The notes beneath the pieces were generated by a model, which worked only from the letters and a program-made list of their open reading frames with translations, was not told the origin of the DNA and ran no database searches. From Bradyrhizobium sp. 139 (lineage in GTDB: Bacteria > Pseudomonadota > Alphaproteobacteria > Rhizobiales > Xanthobacteraceae), in contig NZ_JADPKS010000104.1 in the NCBI RefSeq assembly GCF_023074175.1, positions 62,001 to 126,000 of the forward strand: DNA of 64,000 nt. Direction: 5' to 3'. The position numbers and the translations under genes are program-made. The number at the start of each line of letters is the position of its first letter. Position 1 is the stretch's first letter. Below are positions 25,321 to 33,935 of this stretch, one piece after another.

Positions 25321-25692
25321 ATCGTTGCAGACCTTCATCGTGGTGACGTTAGCACCGATTGCATGACCGACAATCTCGGACAGCGTCTGGCACTGCCCGT
25401 CATGACACACCCGCCATTCGCCGGCCGCGGCCGAATTGCCGAGCGCGACCTCCGGCATCGGCGCGCGCTTCGGCTGCCATTGAAACCAGCCATCGACGAG
25501 CCGCGCCTCGGGCGGCGGCTCCATGCCGGCGCCGGTGCCTTTGACCCGCGCCCGCACCAGTTCGAGGCCGGCCCGCGTGACGCGCCAGTCTTCCTGCCAG
25601 TCGACCTTCTCGATCGAATGCGTCCACACCAGCGTGAAGGCGGACAACGCCAGCGCCTTCACGCCTGAAGCTGTTGCGAAGCAGAGGCTCAC
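25315..25692 (-). CDS. DUF1850 family protein, TRAP transporter partner
   Basis: A 125-residue protein of the DUF1850 family, typically encoded next to TAXI-type TRAP permeases. Family residues are the W-T-H-S-I-E-K-V-D-W-Q-E-D-W segment and the amphipathic R-A-R-V-K-G-T-G-A-G-M-E-P-P motif, with the closing V-C-H-D-G-Q-C-Q-T-L. An N-terminal hydrophobic stretch (ALALSAFTLV) suggests membrane association or export. The start is a GTG that overlaps the permease stop by four bases (GTGA), so the pair is translationally coupled. Long open frames in this region are antisense or shifted and were ignored. Confidence 0.77.
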   Translation of the reverse strand: MSLCFATASGVKALALSAFTLVWTHSIEKVDWQEDWRVTRAGLELVRARVKGTGAGMEPPPEARLVDGWFQWQPKRAPMPEVALGNSAAAGEWRVCHDGQCQTLSEIVGHAIGANVTTMKVCNDP

Positions 25693-27800
25693 ACCGCCTC
25701 GACCCTCGCCGGCGGACGCTGCCGCCACTGCCACAGCACGATTGCCGCGGTCAGCACGAAGCCCGCGGTGTCGCTGAACGGGAAATCGCCGAGCAGGCAC
25801 ATCGCGGCGCCGAGCGCAACGAGGCGCTCGAGCAGTGTCAGCCGCGTGAACAGGAATCCGATCGCGACCATGCCGAACAGCGCGATCGCCACCAGCGCCT
25901 TGAACGCGGCGAGCACAACCGCACCATAGAAGCCAAGCTTCGCCGCCATGGGGTCGCCGGCCTGGAGCATCAACGCCGGCGAATAAACGAAAATGAAGGG
26001 AATGACGTAGCCGGCGAGCGCGATGCGCATCGCCTCCCAACCGATCTTGTCCGGATTTTCCTTCGCGATCGGCGCGGCCGCGAGCGCCGCCAGCGCCACC
26101 GGCGGCGAGAGATCGGCCATGATGCCGTAGTAGAACGCGAACATGTGGCTCGCAATCAGAGGAACGCCGAGTTTTGCCAGCGCCGGCGCGGCGAGCGCGG
26201 CGGTGATGATGTAGGTCGGAATGGTGGGGATGCCGGTGCCGAGCAAGATCGACAGCAGCATGGTCATGATCAGCGCCAGGAACAGGCTCTTCTCGCCGAG
26301 ACCGATCACCCAGCCACCGAAAATGGTGCCGACGCCGGTCTGCGACATCATGCCGATGATGACGCCGACGATGGCGCAGGCCATGCCGACGGTGATGGCT
26401 GATTTTGCGCTTTCGGCGAGAGCATCGCGGCACCCGCGCAGAGCGGAAAATCCGCCGCGCACGAAGGCGGTGATCACGATCAACGCGACGACGATTCCTG
26501 CGACCGGCACGATCTGAAGGCCGTCACGCGACAGCGCGGCGACGACGAGCGCGAGCCCGATCCAGAAGATGTAGCGGATGACTGTTGCCGAGACGCCCGC
26601 GGTGATGCTGGTCCCCAGGATCAGCGCCACCGTCAGCGCGAGGCCCATGCTGCCGGCATAGAGCGGCGTGAAGCCCTCGAACAGCATGTAGACCAGCGCC
26701 GCGAGCGGCAACACGAGGTACCAGCGCGTCACCAGCGCCTTCCAGGCGCTCGGAATTTCCCCGCGCTTCATGCCGACGAGACCGTGCTTGCCGGCTTCCA
26801 GATGCACCATCCAGAACGCGGAAGCGAAATAGAGCATCGCAGGAATCGCGGCCGCCTTGACGATTTCCGAGTACTGGACGCCAAGCGTCTCCGCCATGAT
26901 AAATGCAACCGCGCCCATCACCGGCGGCATGATCTGCCCACCCATCGAGGCCGTCGCTTCGACGCCGGCAGCAAAGGCGCGGCGGTAGCCGAACCTGATC
27001 ATCAGCGGGATCGTGAACTGGCCGACGGTGACGACGTTGGCGACGCCGGAGCCGGAGATCGTGCCCATCATGCCCGAGGCGAACACCGCGACTTTGGCCG
27101 GACCGCCACGGGTGCGGCCGAACAGGCCGAGCGAGACATCGGTGAAGAGCTGGATCATGCCGGCGCGCTCCAGGAACGAACCGAACAGGATGAACAGGAA
27201 GATGTAGGTCGCGGACACGTAGATCGGCACGCCGTAGAAACCTTCGGTGCCGAACGACAGATGCGTGATGATCTGATCGAAATCATAGCCGCGATGGTTG
27301 AGCGGCGACGGCAGATATTGCCCGAAGAACCAGTAGACGAGACACGCGCCGCACATCAGCGGCAGCGCCGCGCCCATCAACCGCCGCGTGCCCTCGAAGA
27401 TCAGCACCGCGAGCAGCGTGCCGACCACGAGATCGAGCCTGGTCGGATCGCCGTCGCGCGCGATCAGATCGGCATAGAATATCCACTGATAGAGCCCGCA
27501 TAGGAACCCGGCGCCGCCGATCAGCCAGCCGAGCGAGCGGCCGAGATCGCTCTTCGCGGTGAAATTGCCGATCAGGCCAAAGGTGAGGAGAACGAGGAAG
27601 CCGACATGGACGCCGCGCACCACCTGGCTCGGCAGATAGTTGAAGGCGGCGACATAGAGCTGGAAGGTGGCAAACGCGATGCCGATCCAGTAGGCGAGAG
27701 TGCCCCACCAGCCTGGACCAAAACCTTCCGGGAAGCCATGCTCGAAATTGTCGAACTCGACCTTGATGGGCGCTCCGGTGCCCTCTGGCTTTTCCAGCAT
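25689..27800 (-). CDS. TRAP transporter permease, fused 4TM/12TM (TAXI type)
   Basis: A 703-residue fusion of the small (DctQ-like) and large (DctM-like) TRAP permease subunits, as in TAXI systems. The N-terminal third holds about four to six helices (YWIGIAFATFQLYVAAFNYL and following). The large domain carries G-S-F-L-E-R-A-G-M-I-Q-L-F, G-M-M-G-T-I-S-G-S-G-V-A-N-V-V-T-V-G (the DctM signature-like loop), A-T-A-S-M-G-G-Q-I-M-P-P-V-M-G, G-T-G-I-P-T-I-P-T-Y-I and D-L-S-P-P-V-A-L-A. It should import a carboxylate-like solute using the Na+/H+ gradient. It lies downstream of the binding-protein gene at 27985-28932 and overlaps the DUF1850 gene. Confidence 0.87.
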   Translation of the reverse strand: MLEKPEGTGAPIKVEFDNFEHGFPEGFGPGWWGTLAYWIGIAFATFQLYVAAFNYLPSQVVRGVHVGFLVLLTFGLIGNFTAKSDLGRSLGWLIGGAGFLCGLYQWIFYADLIARDGDPTRLDLVVGTLLAVLIFEGTRRLMGAALPLMCGACLVYWFFGQYLPSPLNHRGYDFDQIITHLSFGTEGFYGVPIYVSATYIFLFILFGSFLERAGMIQLFTDVSLGLFGRTRGGPAKVAVFASGMMGTISGSGVANVVTVGQFTIPLMIRFGYRRAFAAGVEATASMGGQIMPPVMGAVAFIMAETLGVQYSEIVKAAAIPAMLYFASAFWMVHLEAGKHGLVGMKRGEIPSAWKALVTRWYLVLPLAALVYMLFEGFTPLYAGSMGLALTVALILGTSITAGVSATVIRYIFWIGLALVVAALSRDGLQIVPVAGIVVALIVITAFVRGGFSALRGCRDALAESAKSAITVGMACAIVGVIIGMMSQTGVGTIFGGWVIGLGEKSLFLALIMTMLLSILLGTGIPTIPTYIITAALAAPALAKLGVPLIASHMFAFYYGIMADLSPPVALAALAAAPIAKENPDKIGWEAMRIALAGYVIPFIFVYSPALMLQAGDPMAAKLGFYGAVVLAAFKALVAIALFGMVAIGFLFTRLTLLERLVALGAAMCLLGDFPFSDTAGFVLTAAIVLWQWRQRPPARVEAV

Positions 27801-27860
27801 TTCAATTCGTCCTCAACCCTACGAAGGGCCATCATAACATCGGCACCGTCTCCGCAACGT

Positions 27861-27968
27861 CGCGGCCGGGCTTGTCCCGGCCATCCACGGCTACAGTGCC
27901 GCCAAGAACGTGGATGCCCGGGACATCTGCGCGAAGACGCGCTTCGCGCTTTTGCCCGGGCACGACGT
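27861..27968. repeat. palindromic intergenic repeat (GGGCTTGTCCCGGCCATCCACG type)
   Basis: The left GCCGGGCTTGTCCCGGCCATCCACGG half pairs imperfectly with CGTGGATGCCCGGGACA and the terminal GCCCGGGCACGACGTC. It separates the TRAP binding-protein gene from the permease gene, so it may set the protein ratio by processing or attenuation. Related to 14629-14712. Confidence 0.72.
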
Positions 27969-27984
27969 CGACGGGTAAGGCTAA

Positions 27985-28932
27985 CTACTTGATCAGCCCC
28001 TTTTCCTTATAATAGCGGATCGCGCCGGGGTGCAGCGGAACCGGGCTGCCGGAGGCCGCCGTCTCGAGCTTGATCTCCTTGCCCGCGGCATGAGCATTTT
28101 GCAATTCCGGCAGCGACTCGAAAACCAGCTTGGTCATCTGATAGGCGAGATCGTCCGATACCGCAGAACTGGTCACGAGATAGTTGACCACGGCCGCGGT
28201 CGGCACGTCCTTGTCCTGGCCGGTATAGGTGTTGGCCGGAATGATCGCCGAGATGAAGGGTGGGCCGATCTTGTCGACGGTCTCCTTCGGCACCGACACC
28301 ACCGTGATCGGGCTCGAGGTCGAGAGATCCTTCAACGAAGCGACGCCGAGGCCGGCCGATTGCAGGGTCGCTGCGAGCTGACGATTCTTCATGAGGTCGA
28401 CGGATTCGGCAAACGGCAGATATTCCACCTTGCCGAGATCCTTGTAGCTCATGCCGGCCGCCGCCAGGATCGCGCGCGAATTCAGCTCCGTGCCGGATTT
28501 GGGCGCGCCGACCGATAGGCTCTTGCCCTTGAGGTCCGCCAGCGTCTTGATGCCGCTCTCGGCGGTTGCGACGATCTGGATGTAGTTCGGATAGATCGCG
28601 CCGATGGTCCTGAGCTTGTCGAGCTTGGTCTTGAAGCCCGCCTCCTCCTCGCCATCCCAGGCGGCTTTCAGCGAGTCGCCCAGCGTGAACGCCAGTTCGC
28701 CGCGGCCCTGCTGGAGCAGGATTAAATTCTCGACCGACGCCTTGGTGGCCTGCACCTGCGTCTTCACGTTCGGAATCTTGTCGCCGTAGATCTTCCCGAT
28801 CGCGACCCCGAGCGGGTAGTAGACGCCGGAGGTGCCGCCGGTCAGCACGTTGATGAAGGATTGCGCATGCGCGCAAGGTGCCGACGCCGCCAGAGCAAGA
28901 GCTGCGGCCACGCCGAAGAACGTTCGTTTCAT
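27985..28932 (-). CDS. TAXI family TRAP transporter solute-binding protein
   Basis: A 315-residue periplasmic receptor with a signal peptide (MKRTFFGVAAALALAASAP). The TAXI hallmark is V-L-T-G-G-T-S-G-V-Y-Y-P-L-G, then G-R-G-E-L-A-F-T-L-G-D-S, G-K-S-L-S-V-G-A-P-K-S-G-T-E and P-L-H-P-G-A-I-R-Y-Y-K-E at the C-terminus. It delivers substrate to the fused permease encoded downstream; TAXI proteins often bind glutamate-like or other organic acids. The start at 28932 has GGGAGTGG upstream. Confidence 0.88.
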   Translation of the reverse strand: MKRTFFGVAAALALAASAPCAHAQSFINVLTGGTSGVYYPLGVAIGKIYGDKIPNVKTQVQATKASVENLILLQQGRGELAFTLGDSLKAAWDGEEEAGFKTKLDKLRTIGAIYPNYIQIVATAESGIKTLADLKGKSLSVGAPKSGTELNSRAILAAAGMSYKDLGKVEYLPFAESVDLMKNRQLAATLQSAGLGVASLKDLSTSSPITVVSVPKETVDKIGPPFISAIIPANTYTGQDKDVPTAAVVNYLVTSSAVSDDLAYQMTKLVFESLPELQNAHAAGKEIKLETAASGSPVPLHPGAIRYYKEKGLIK

Positions 28933-29124
28933 GATTTTTCCACTCCCCAAACCGGCGGGGAAATTGGCCGGATGAGGGGAGCGGGTCAACCCATCCAATA
29001 GGCAAAACAGGACTGCGGTAAATGGCCGTTCCGGCTCGATTTCTGGGGAACCCGGCGGGTGCGGCGACGTGGCGCAGCCATGTCAGCCGCGCCCCAACGC
29101 ATCAGGCTCGAGCGCGCTGTCCTC

Positions 29125-29604
29125 TCACTGGAAGGTCATGTCCAGGCACTTGGAGATGTCGGAGCCAAGGCCGGAGGAAATGATGATGCAGCCGCGCACC
29201 TTCTGCGCGGTGACGTCGGCGGCCCACACCGAGTAGCCGCCGGGGCCGAAGAACGAATTGGTGTTCGGCGGCTCGGTCTCGGTGGCGTCGAAGTCGTAGT
29301 GCCCGTCCGTCTCGAAGATGCGCGGCTTCTTGGTGCAGCCGCCGTCGGTCTGGACGTTGATGACTTCCTTGTTGTCGCGGGTCAGCGCCAGCGAAACCTG
29401 GCAGCGGAAATATTCAGAGGTCTTGGTATTGAACAGGTAGGTGTAGGACTTGCAGGTCGCGGTGTTCAACTTGCCCGGGGCGAGGCCACGGCTGCACGAA
29501 ATCCGCTGGTTGTGGCTGAGCTGGTAGTCATCGGCCCGGGCGGCCGGCGCCAGCGCCGTCAGCGACAATGCAGCAGCCCAGCAAAGTTTAATCACATGGC
29601 GCAT
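29125..29604 (-). CDS. secreted Cys-containing protein, unknown family
   Basis: A 159-residue product with a signal peptide ending near A-A-R-A-D. The mature part has five Cys (RISCSRGLAPG, TATCKSYTY, FRCQVSLALT, GGCTKKPRIF, SKCLDMTF) and a beta-rich pattern with repeated Tyr and Phe. It is likely periplasmic. ATG codons at 29604 and 29613 are both possible; AGGGA is better spaced from 29604. The longer frame to 30201 is antisense to the gene at 29800. Divergent from that gene. Confidence 0.62.
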   Translation of the reverse strand: MRHVIKLCWAAALSLTALAPAARADDYQLSHNQRISCSRGLAPGKLNTATCKSYTYLFNTKTSEYFRCQVSLALTRDNKEVINVQTDGGCTKKPRIFETDGHYDFDATETEPPNTNSFFGPGGYSVWAADVTAQKVRGCIIISSGLGSDISKCLDMTFQ

Positions 29605-29799
29605 CCGAATCATCCCTGCCCATAATGTTGTCGAGTTGCGTTCTAGACGGAAAGCGGAACATAGTCGCGCGGGGACGAAGGGAAAATCACAAGCTGCTGG
29701 GCAGGACGTGATGCGCTGCGGCACTTTCGCGAGTTGACCCGGAAACGCCGTTCGTGATTTGTTCAAGCGGGGCACCCCTATGGTGGGGAGGATGAGATC

Positions 29800-30102
29800 A
29801 TGGCATTTTTGACGAAGGCATTTGCACTCGCAGCCACGCTCGGCACATTCGCAGCACCCGCATTGGCGCAGACCGCGGCGACACCCTGGGAGCTCAAGCC
29901 CGACACGGGCTATGCCTACGACAAGGACGGCAAGACCTTCGCCTACAAGATGGGCACCAGCAATGCCGGCGAACTCCTGAAGGGCGCCAAGAAGGTGCCG
30001 AAGGGCACGCTGTTCTTCATCGGCCACAACGGCCAGCTCTACATGCGCAGCAGCCCGTATCTGGAAGGCGACGGCAAATTCAAGTTCGGGCCGGATCAGT
30101 AG
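29800..30102 (+). CDS. small periplasmic protein, 100 residues
   Basis: A 100-residue product with a signal peptide cleaved near A-L-A-Q-T. The mature part is Lys/Gly/Tyr-rich (Y-A-Y-D-K-D-G-K-T-F-A-Y-K-M and K-K-V-P-K-G-T-L-F-F-I-G-H-N-G-Q-L-Y) and looks beta-rich. GGGAGGATG lies just upstream of the start. It resembles small conserved Bradyrhizobium exported proteins, but I can assign no function. Confidence 0.65.
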   Translation: MAFLTKAFALAATLGTFAAPALAQTAATPWELKPDTGYAYDKDGKTFAYKMGTSNAGELLKGAKKVPKGTLFFIGHNGQLYMRSSPYLEGDGKFKFGPDQ

Positions 30103-30135
30103 GGGCGTCGGGGCGCGGCCGCCCGCACACTCGGT

Positions 30136-30236
30136 GTCATCCTCCGCGAAGGCGCACGATCCAGTATTCCAGAGGCGGTCGTTCTTGAGTCGAGAGGCCA
30201 CGGCGTACTGGATGCCCCGCCTTCGCGGAGCATGAC
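30136..30236. repeat. palindromic intergenic repeat (TCCAGTATTCC...TACTGGATG type)
   Basis: GTCATCCTCCGCGAAGGCG..ATCCAGTA at the left is mirrored by TACTGGATGCCCCGCCTTCGCGGAGCATGAC. It sits between the two convergent genes at 29800 and 30249. Same core as the element at 18562-18662. Confidence 0.75.
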
Positions 30237-30248
30237 AGCTACCGAGGA

Positions 30249-31463
30249 TTAAAACGCCCCAGCCAGCTCCCGCGCGCCGGCATTGCTGCTGTTGCTGTCC
30301 ATTCGCATGTCCGTCACCGCCAGCAGCTTGGCCACCGTGTTGTGGCGGATCGCGACCGGGTTGCGCTCGTAACCGCCGCGCCGGAAGAAGTTCGAGGTCG
30401 GCACCTGCTCGCGCACCGCCTGCGGCATCGTCACCATGTCGAGGCCGGTGCCGTCGCCGGTAAGATTCATCATCTCGAGCTCGGCGGCGGTGAGCGGCCG
30501 GGTGTAACCCTTGGCGCGCGCAAACAGCACTGAAGTCAAAAGTTTATGGGTTTGCAGCATCGGGCCGATATCGACGTCCAGCACCATCGCATGCATGGCC
30601 CAGCCCTGCGCGGTGTTGCCGATCTTCTCGTGCTCCGACCAGGTGTCGGGCACCGACTTCGCATGCGTCACCATTTTCTTCAGCACGGCAAGCTTGTGCT
30701 CGAGCGACTGGCGCGCCGGCCCCGATGTCCGCGCCACCTTGTCCGAGAGCGCGCGGATCAATTCATGGCCCTGCTCGGCCAGCAGCTCGACACTGTTCGT
30801 CGTCAGCAACTGATTGTAGCCCATCGCGGTCGAGATCGCGCGCTTGCCGCCATGCTCGATTCCCGCTTGCACGTCGTAACTGCCGGTGCCGCCGGTCTCG
30901 AACGAATAGACCCGCACCGCCTGCTCGCGCGTCAGGCCCGAAGCGAGCGCGTAGCGCGCATAGGCGCGCTTGAACTCGACCTCTGATGTCGGACGCTGTG
31001 GTGTAAACTGGTAGAGCTCCTGCGCGGCGCGCAGGAAATCGGAGACGACGGGAATGGGCTTTTTGGCGGGACGGTCCGGCGCTTCCTCCGGCTCCGGGTT
31101 CACCGGCCGCTTCGGCCCGTTATAGAGCGGCGGATGCTCCAGCACGTAATCCTCCAGCGTGACCTGCTGTCCGCTGCGCCGCTTGGCGTTGCGACCGCGG
31201 CGCTTCTCCGAGATCCGACTCCAATAGGCGCCCGCCTCCTCGTCGAAGGCCGCACGCGCGGCCTGATATTCCCCGAGCTTGCGGCGATATTCGAGCACTG
31301 CCGGCGAGGCGCCACCTTGCGCAAAAAACTGCGACAGCAGCTGGGCATTGGCATTGCGGACGGCGGGCGGCAGCGCGTCGGCCTCGCCGCCACGCGCGGC
31401 AGGTGAGATCAGGACAAGCGCGAGTGGAACCAGCGCCAGACTATTTCGAATCGATCGATGCAT
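30249..31463 (-). CDS. exported protein with lysozyme-like core motif, unknown function
   Basis: A 404-residue product with a signal peptide (ending A-A-R-G-G). A charged region follows (residues 60-135, including a Pro/Glu-rich linker), then a helical domain. Within this domain, V-Y-S-F-E-T-G-G-T-G-S-Y-D-V-Q-A-G and A-I-S-T-A-M-G-Y-N-Q-L-L recall the catalytic Glu and following G-x-x-Q segment of lytic transglycosylase/lysozyme-like folds. If so, Glu in SFETGG would be the acid. I do not know the family, and a structural role is also possible. It is monocistronic, near the nudix gene. Confidence 0.6.
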   Translation of the reverse strand: MHRSIRNSLALVPLALVLISPAARGGEADALPPAVRNANAQLLSQFFAQGGASPAVLEYRRKLGEYQAARAAFDEEAGAYWSRISEKRRGRNAKRRSGQQVTLEDYVLEHPPLYNGPKRPVNPEPEEAPDRPAKKPIPVVSDFLRAAQELYQFTPQRPTSEVEFKRAYARYALASGLTREQAVRVYSFETGGTGSYDVQAGIEHGGKRAISTAMGYNQLLTTNSVELLAEQGHELIRALSDKVARTSGPARQSLEHKLAVLKKMVTHAKSVPDTWSEHEKIGNTAQGWAMHAMVLDVDIGPMLQTHKLLTSVLFARAKGYTRPLTAAELEMMNLTGDGTGLDMVTMPQAVREQVPTSNFFRRGGYERNPVAIRHNTVAKLLAVTDMRMDSNSSNAGARELAGAF

Positions 31464-31534
31464 GCTGCCCTTTTAGCAGGCATCCGGTAACCGTCACGTT
31501 AACGCGCCGTTTACCTCTTTTTTCGTCTCTTGCG

Positions 31535-32161
31535 TCACTTCCAGGCGAACACCGGCTGTTCCAGCTCGGTCACACGGGTGTGCCGTCCCGCCAGCACCTC
31601 GCGGAATTGGTAGATCAGCGCCGCCGTCGGTGCGTGAATCAGGCTCATCTGGTGATGGAAGCGGATCACGCGGCGGGAGCTTTCGGGGATCGCGACGAAA
31701 TCGAAGGCGTCGTCGCGCTCGATCGTCGCGAGCGCGATGCGATGGACGGAGGCGACCTCGTCCGGGTTCGGCCGAATCGCGGCGCTCCCCTCGACCCAGA
31801 CCACCACCGGCGTGATCAAATAGCCGGAGCGGGTCGGATAATCGTCCAGCGTGCCGAGAACCTCCGCATGCGTGAGGCGGAGGCCGAGCTCCTCGTCGAG
31901 CTCGCGCAGCGCAGCCTCGACCGGCATCTCGCCGGCATCGCAGCGCCCGCCGGGCAAGGCCCATTGGCCGCGATGGGCGCGCAGGTGTGACGCGCGCAGC
32001 GTGAGCAGGAATGCGGTGTCGCCCTCGCCTGCCGCGGTCAGCGCGACCGCAACCGCGGCCCGCTTCAATGCCGCCGGCGCATCATCCTCGGGCAGGCGCG
32101 TGAAGGCCGCGCAGGCGGCCGCGATATTCCGCCGGGTGGCATCGTCGAACGGTCTCATCAT
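31535..32161 (-). CDS. Nudix hydrolase (CoA pyrophosphatase-like)
   Basis: A 208-residue protein with a perfect Nudix box G-x5-E-x7-R-E-x2-E-E-x-G-L (in GRCDAGEMPVEAALRELDE and the following residues). The preceding F-L-L-T-L-R-A-S-H-L-R-A-H-R-G-Q-W-A-L-P-G-G resembles the NuPpCoA motif of NudL/CoA diphosphatases, but with changes, so substrate specificity is uncertain. The protein is somewhat longer than E. coli NudL. Two tandem ATG codons (32158, 32161) are possible starts. It is divergent from the PaaI-type thioesterase gene. Confidence 0.82.
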   Translation of the reverse strand: MMRPFDDATRRNIAAACAAFTRLPEDDAPAALKRAAVAVALTAAGEGDTAFLLTLRASHLRAHRGQWALPGGRCDAGEMPVEAALRELDEELGLRLTHAEVLGTLDDYPTRSGYLITPVVVWVEGSAAIRPNPDEVASVHRIALATIERDDAFDFVAIPESSRRVIRFHHQMSLIHAPTAALIYQFREVLAGRHTRVTELEQPVFAWK

Positions 32162-32229
32162 GCTTGACTACACCACCTCCGGCCCCGATGAAATGAGATC
32201 GCAAGGCCCGCGCAGCAACGGACGACCAC

Positions 32230-32655
32230 ATGACCAACAAGGCCGCCGCAAGGCTCAAATCAGACGGCTGGACCATCCTGGAGACCACGGGCTTCATGCA
32301 CCTGATCGGCCCCTTGTGGGAGCGCAAGGTCGAGGGACATTACGAATTCGCACTCGCGACCGAAGACAAGCACCACAACCGCCGCGGCATGGTTCAGGGC
32401 GGCGTGATGATGACGTTTGCCGACCGTACCTGCGGCATGACCGCCCGCTACGTCTCCGGCAAGGAATTCATGGCGACGGTGCAGCTCGACACCCATTTCG
32501 TCGAGGCCGGAAAGATCGGCGACATCCTGATCTCCCGCCCGCGCGTGGTGCGCTCGACGCGCAGCCTCATCTTCATGAGCACCGAGGTCAGCGTGGACGA
32601 CCGCTGCGTGGTGATGGCAAATGGCGTGTTCAAGATCTTGAAGGGGCCGGAATAG
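32230..32655 (+). CDS. PaaI family (hotdog) thioesterase
   Basis: A 141-residue single-hotdog protein of the PaaI/YbgC-like group. Key residues are H-N-R-R-G-M-V-Q-G-G-V-M-M-T-F-A-D (equivalent of the HGG motif and catalytic Asp) and the strand T-V-Q-L-D-T-H-F-V-E-A-G-K-I-G-D. Members hydrolyse acyl- or aryl-CoA thioesters as tetramers. It is complete, with its ATG at 32230. Substrate is unknown. Confidence 0.8.
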   Translation: MTNKAAARLKSDGWTILETTGFMHLIGPLWERKVEGHYEFALATEDKHHNRRGMVQGGVMMTFADRTCGMTARYVSGKEFMATVQLDTHFVEAGKIGDILISRPRVVRSTRSLIFMSTEVSVDDRCVVMANGVFKILKGPE

Positions 32656-32682
32656 GCCATCGCTGCAGCCACTTGCTCCACT

Positions 32683-32815
32683 GTCGTCCCGGCGAAGGCG
32701 GGGACCCATAACCACAGGGTGAAGTTGTGGCGCGAAGTTGGAAACCACGAGTCTTCGTCAAACCACGTCTTGTGATTATGGGTCCGGGATCTGCGCTCCG
32801 CTTGTCCGGGACGAC
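32683..32815. repeat. palindromic intergenic repeat (GTCGTCCCGG type)
   Basis: GTCGTCCCGGCGAAGGCGGGGACCCATAACCACAGG at the left is mirrored by TGTGATTATGGGTCC and CGCTTGTCCGGGACGAC on the right. It is a copy of the element at 23256-23409. A short GGATTGCTTCGCTATGCTCGCAATGACGG motif, another common Bradyrhizobium intergenic sequence, follows at about 32834-32862. Confidence 0.77.
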
Positions 32816-32911
32816 GAGAAGCGGACGCGTTTCTGGATTGCTTCGCTATGCTCGCAATGACGGGAGTAGCTGGCTATGCTGGCGGCCATTGAAGCACTGA
32901 GGAGCCAGCCC

Positions 32912-33922
32912 ATGCAATACCGCCAGCTCGGCCGTAGCGGCCTGAAGGTATCGCCGATATGCCTTGGCACCATGATGTTCGGCGGGCCGACGGATGAGGC
33001 CTCGTCAAAGCGAATCATCGACAAGGCCTACGAGGCCGGAATCAATTTCATCGATACGGCGGATGCCTATTCGAAGGGTGCATCGGAGGAGGTCGTGGGA
33101 CGCGCGATCGGCAACCATCGCCACGGCTGGGTGCTCGCCACGAAACTTGCCAATCCCATGGGCAACGATCCCAACCGCGCCGGCCTGTCGCGGCGCTGGG
33201 TGTTGCAGGCCGCCGACGAAAGCCTGACGCGGCTCGGCACCGACCACATCGACATCTACTACCTTCACAAGGAAGACCATGCGACGCCGCTGGAGGAGAC
33301 GGTTCGCGCGATGGGCGACCTGATCCGCGCGGGCAAGGTGCGCTATTTCGGCATCTCGAACTATCGCGCCTGGCGCGTCGCCGAAATCTGCAACATCTGC
33401 GATCGGCTCGGCATCGACCGGCCCGCGGTGAGCCAGCCTTACTACAACGCGATGAACCGCATGCCGGAGGTCGAGCATTTTCCGGCCTGCGCCTATTACG
33501 GCCTCGGCATCGTCCCCTATAGTCCGCTGGCGCGCGGCGTGCTCACCGGCAAGTACAAGCCCGACGCAGCACCGGACAAGGAGACGCGCGCCGGCCGCAA
33601 CGACACCCGCATGATGCAGACGGAATGGCGGCCGGAATCGCTCCAGCTCGCGCAGGAGATCAAGATCCACGCCGAGAAGAACGGCATCACCGCCGGCCAG
33701 TTCGCGGTCGCCTGGGTGCTCAACTCCGCCTACGTCAGCTCGATCGTCGCGGGCCCGCGCACCGAGGAGCAGTGGGACGGCTACATCCGCGCGCTCGACT
33801 ACCGCTTCACTGGGGATGACGAGGCGCTGATCGACAGCCTGGTCGTGCCGGGCCATCCCTCGACGCCCGGCTACAACGACCCCGCCTATCCGATCGAAGG
33901 ACGCCGCGCGCGAACGGCTTGA
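32912..33922 (+). CDS. aldo/keto reductase
   Basis: A 336-residue NADPH-dependent TIM-barrel reductase. It begins MQYRQLGRSGLKVSPICLGT and has the catalytic Asp-Tyr pair in F-I-D-T-A-D-A-Y, Lys in A-T-K-L, and His in Y-Y-L-H-K-E-D. The C-terminal nucleotide-binding segment S-S-I-V-A-G-P-R-T follows. AGGAG lies 8 bases before the ATG at 32912; an in-frame start at 32876 is less likely. The TPR gene follows after 13 bases, so they form an operon. Confidence 0.87.
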   Translation: MQYRQLGRSGLKVSPICLGTMMFGGPTDEASSKRIIDKAYEAGINFIDTADAYSKGASEEVVGRAIGNHRHGWVLATKLANPMGNDPNRAGLSRRWVLQAADESLTRLGTDHIDIYYLHKEDHATPLEETVRAMGDLIRAGKVRYFGISNYRAWRVAEICNICDRLGIDRPAVSQPYYNAMNRMPEVEHFPACAYYGLGIVPYSPLARGVLTGKYKPDAAPDKETRAGRNDTRMMQTEWRPESLQLAQEIKIHAEKNGITAGQFAVAWVLNSAYVSSIVAGPRTEEQWDGYIRALDYRFTGDDEALIDSLVVPGHPSTPGYNDPAYPIEGRRARTA

Positions 33923-33935
33923 GACGGAGACAAGG

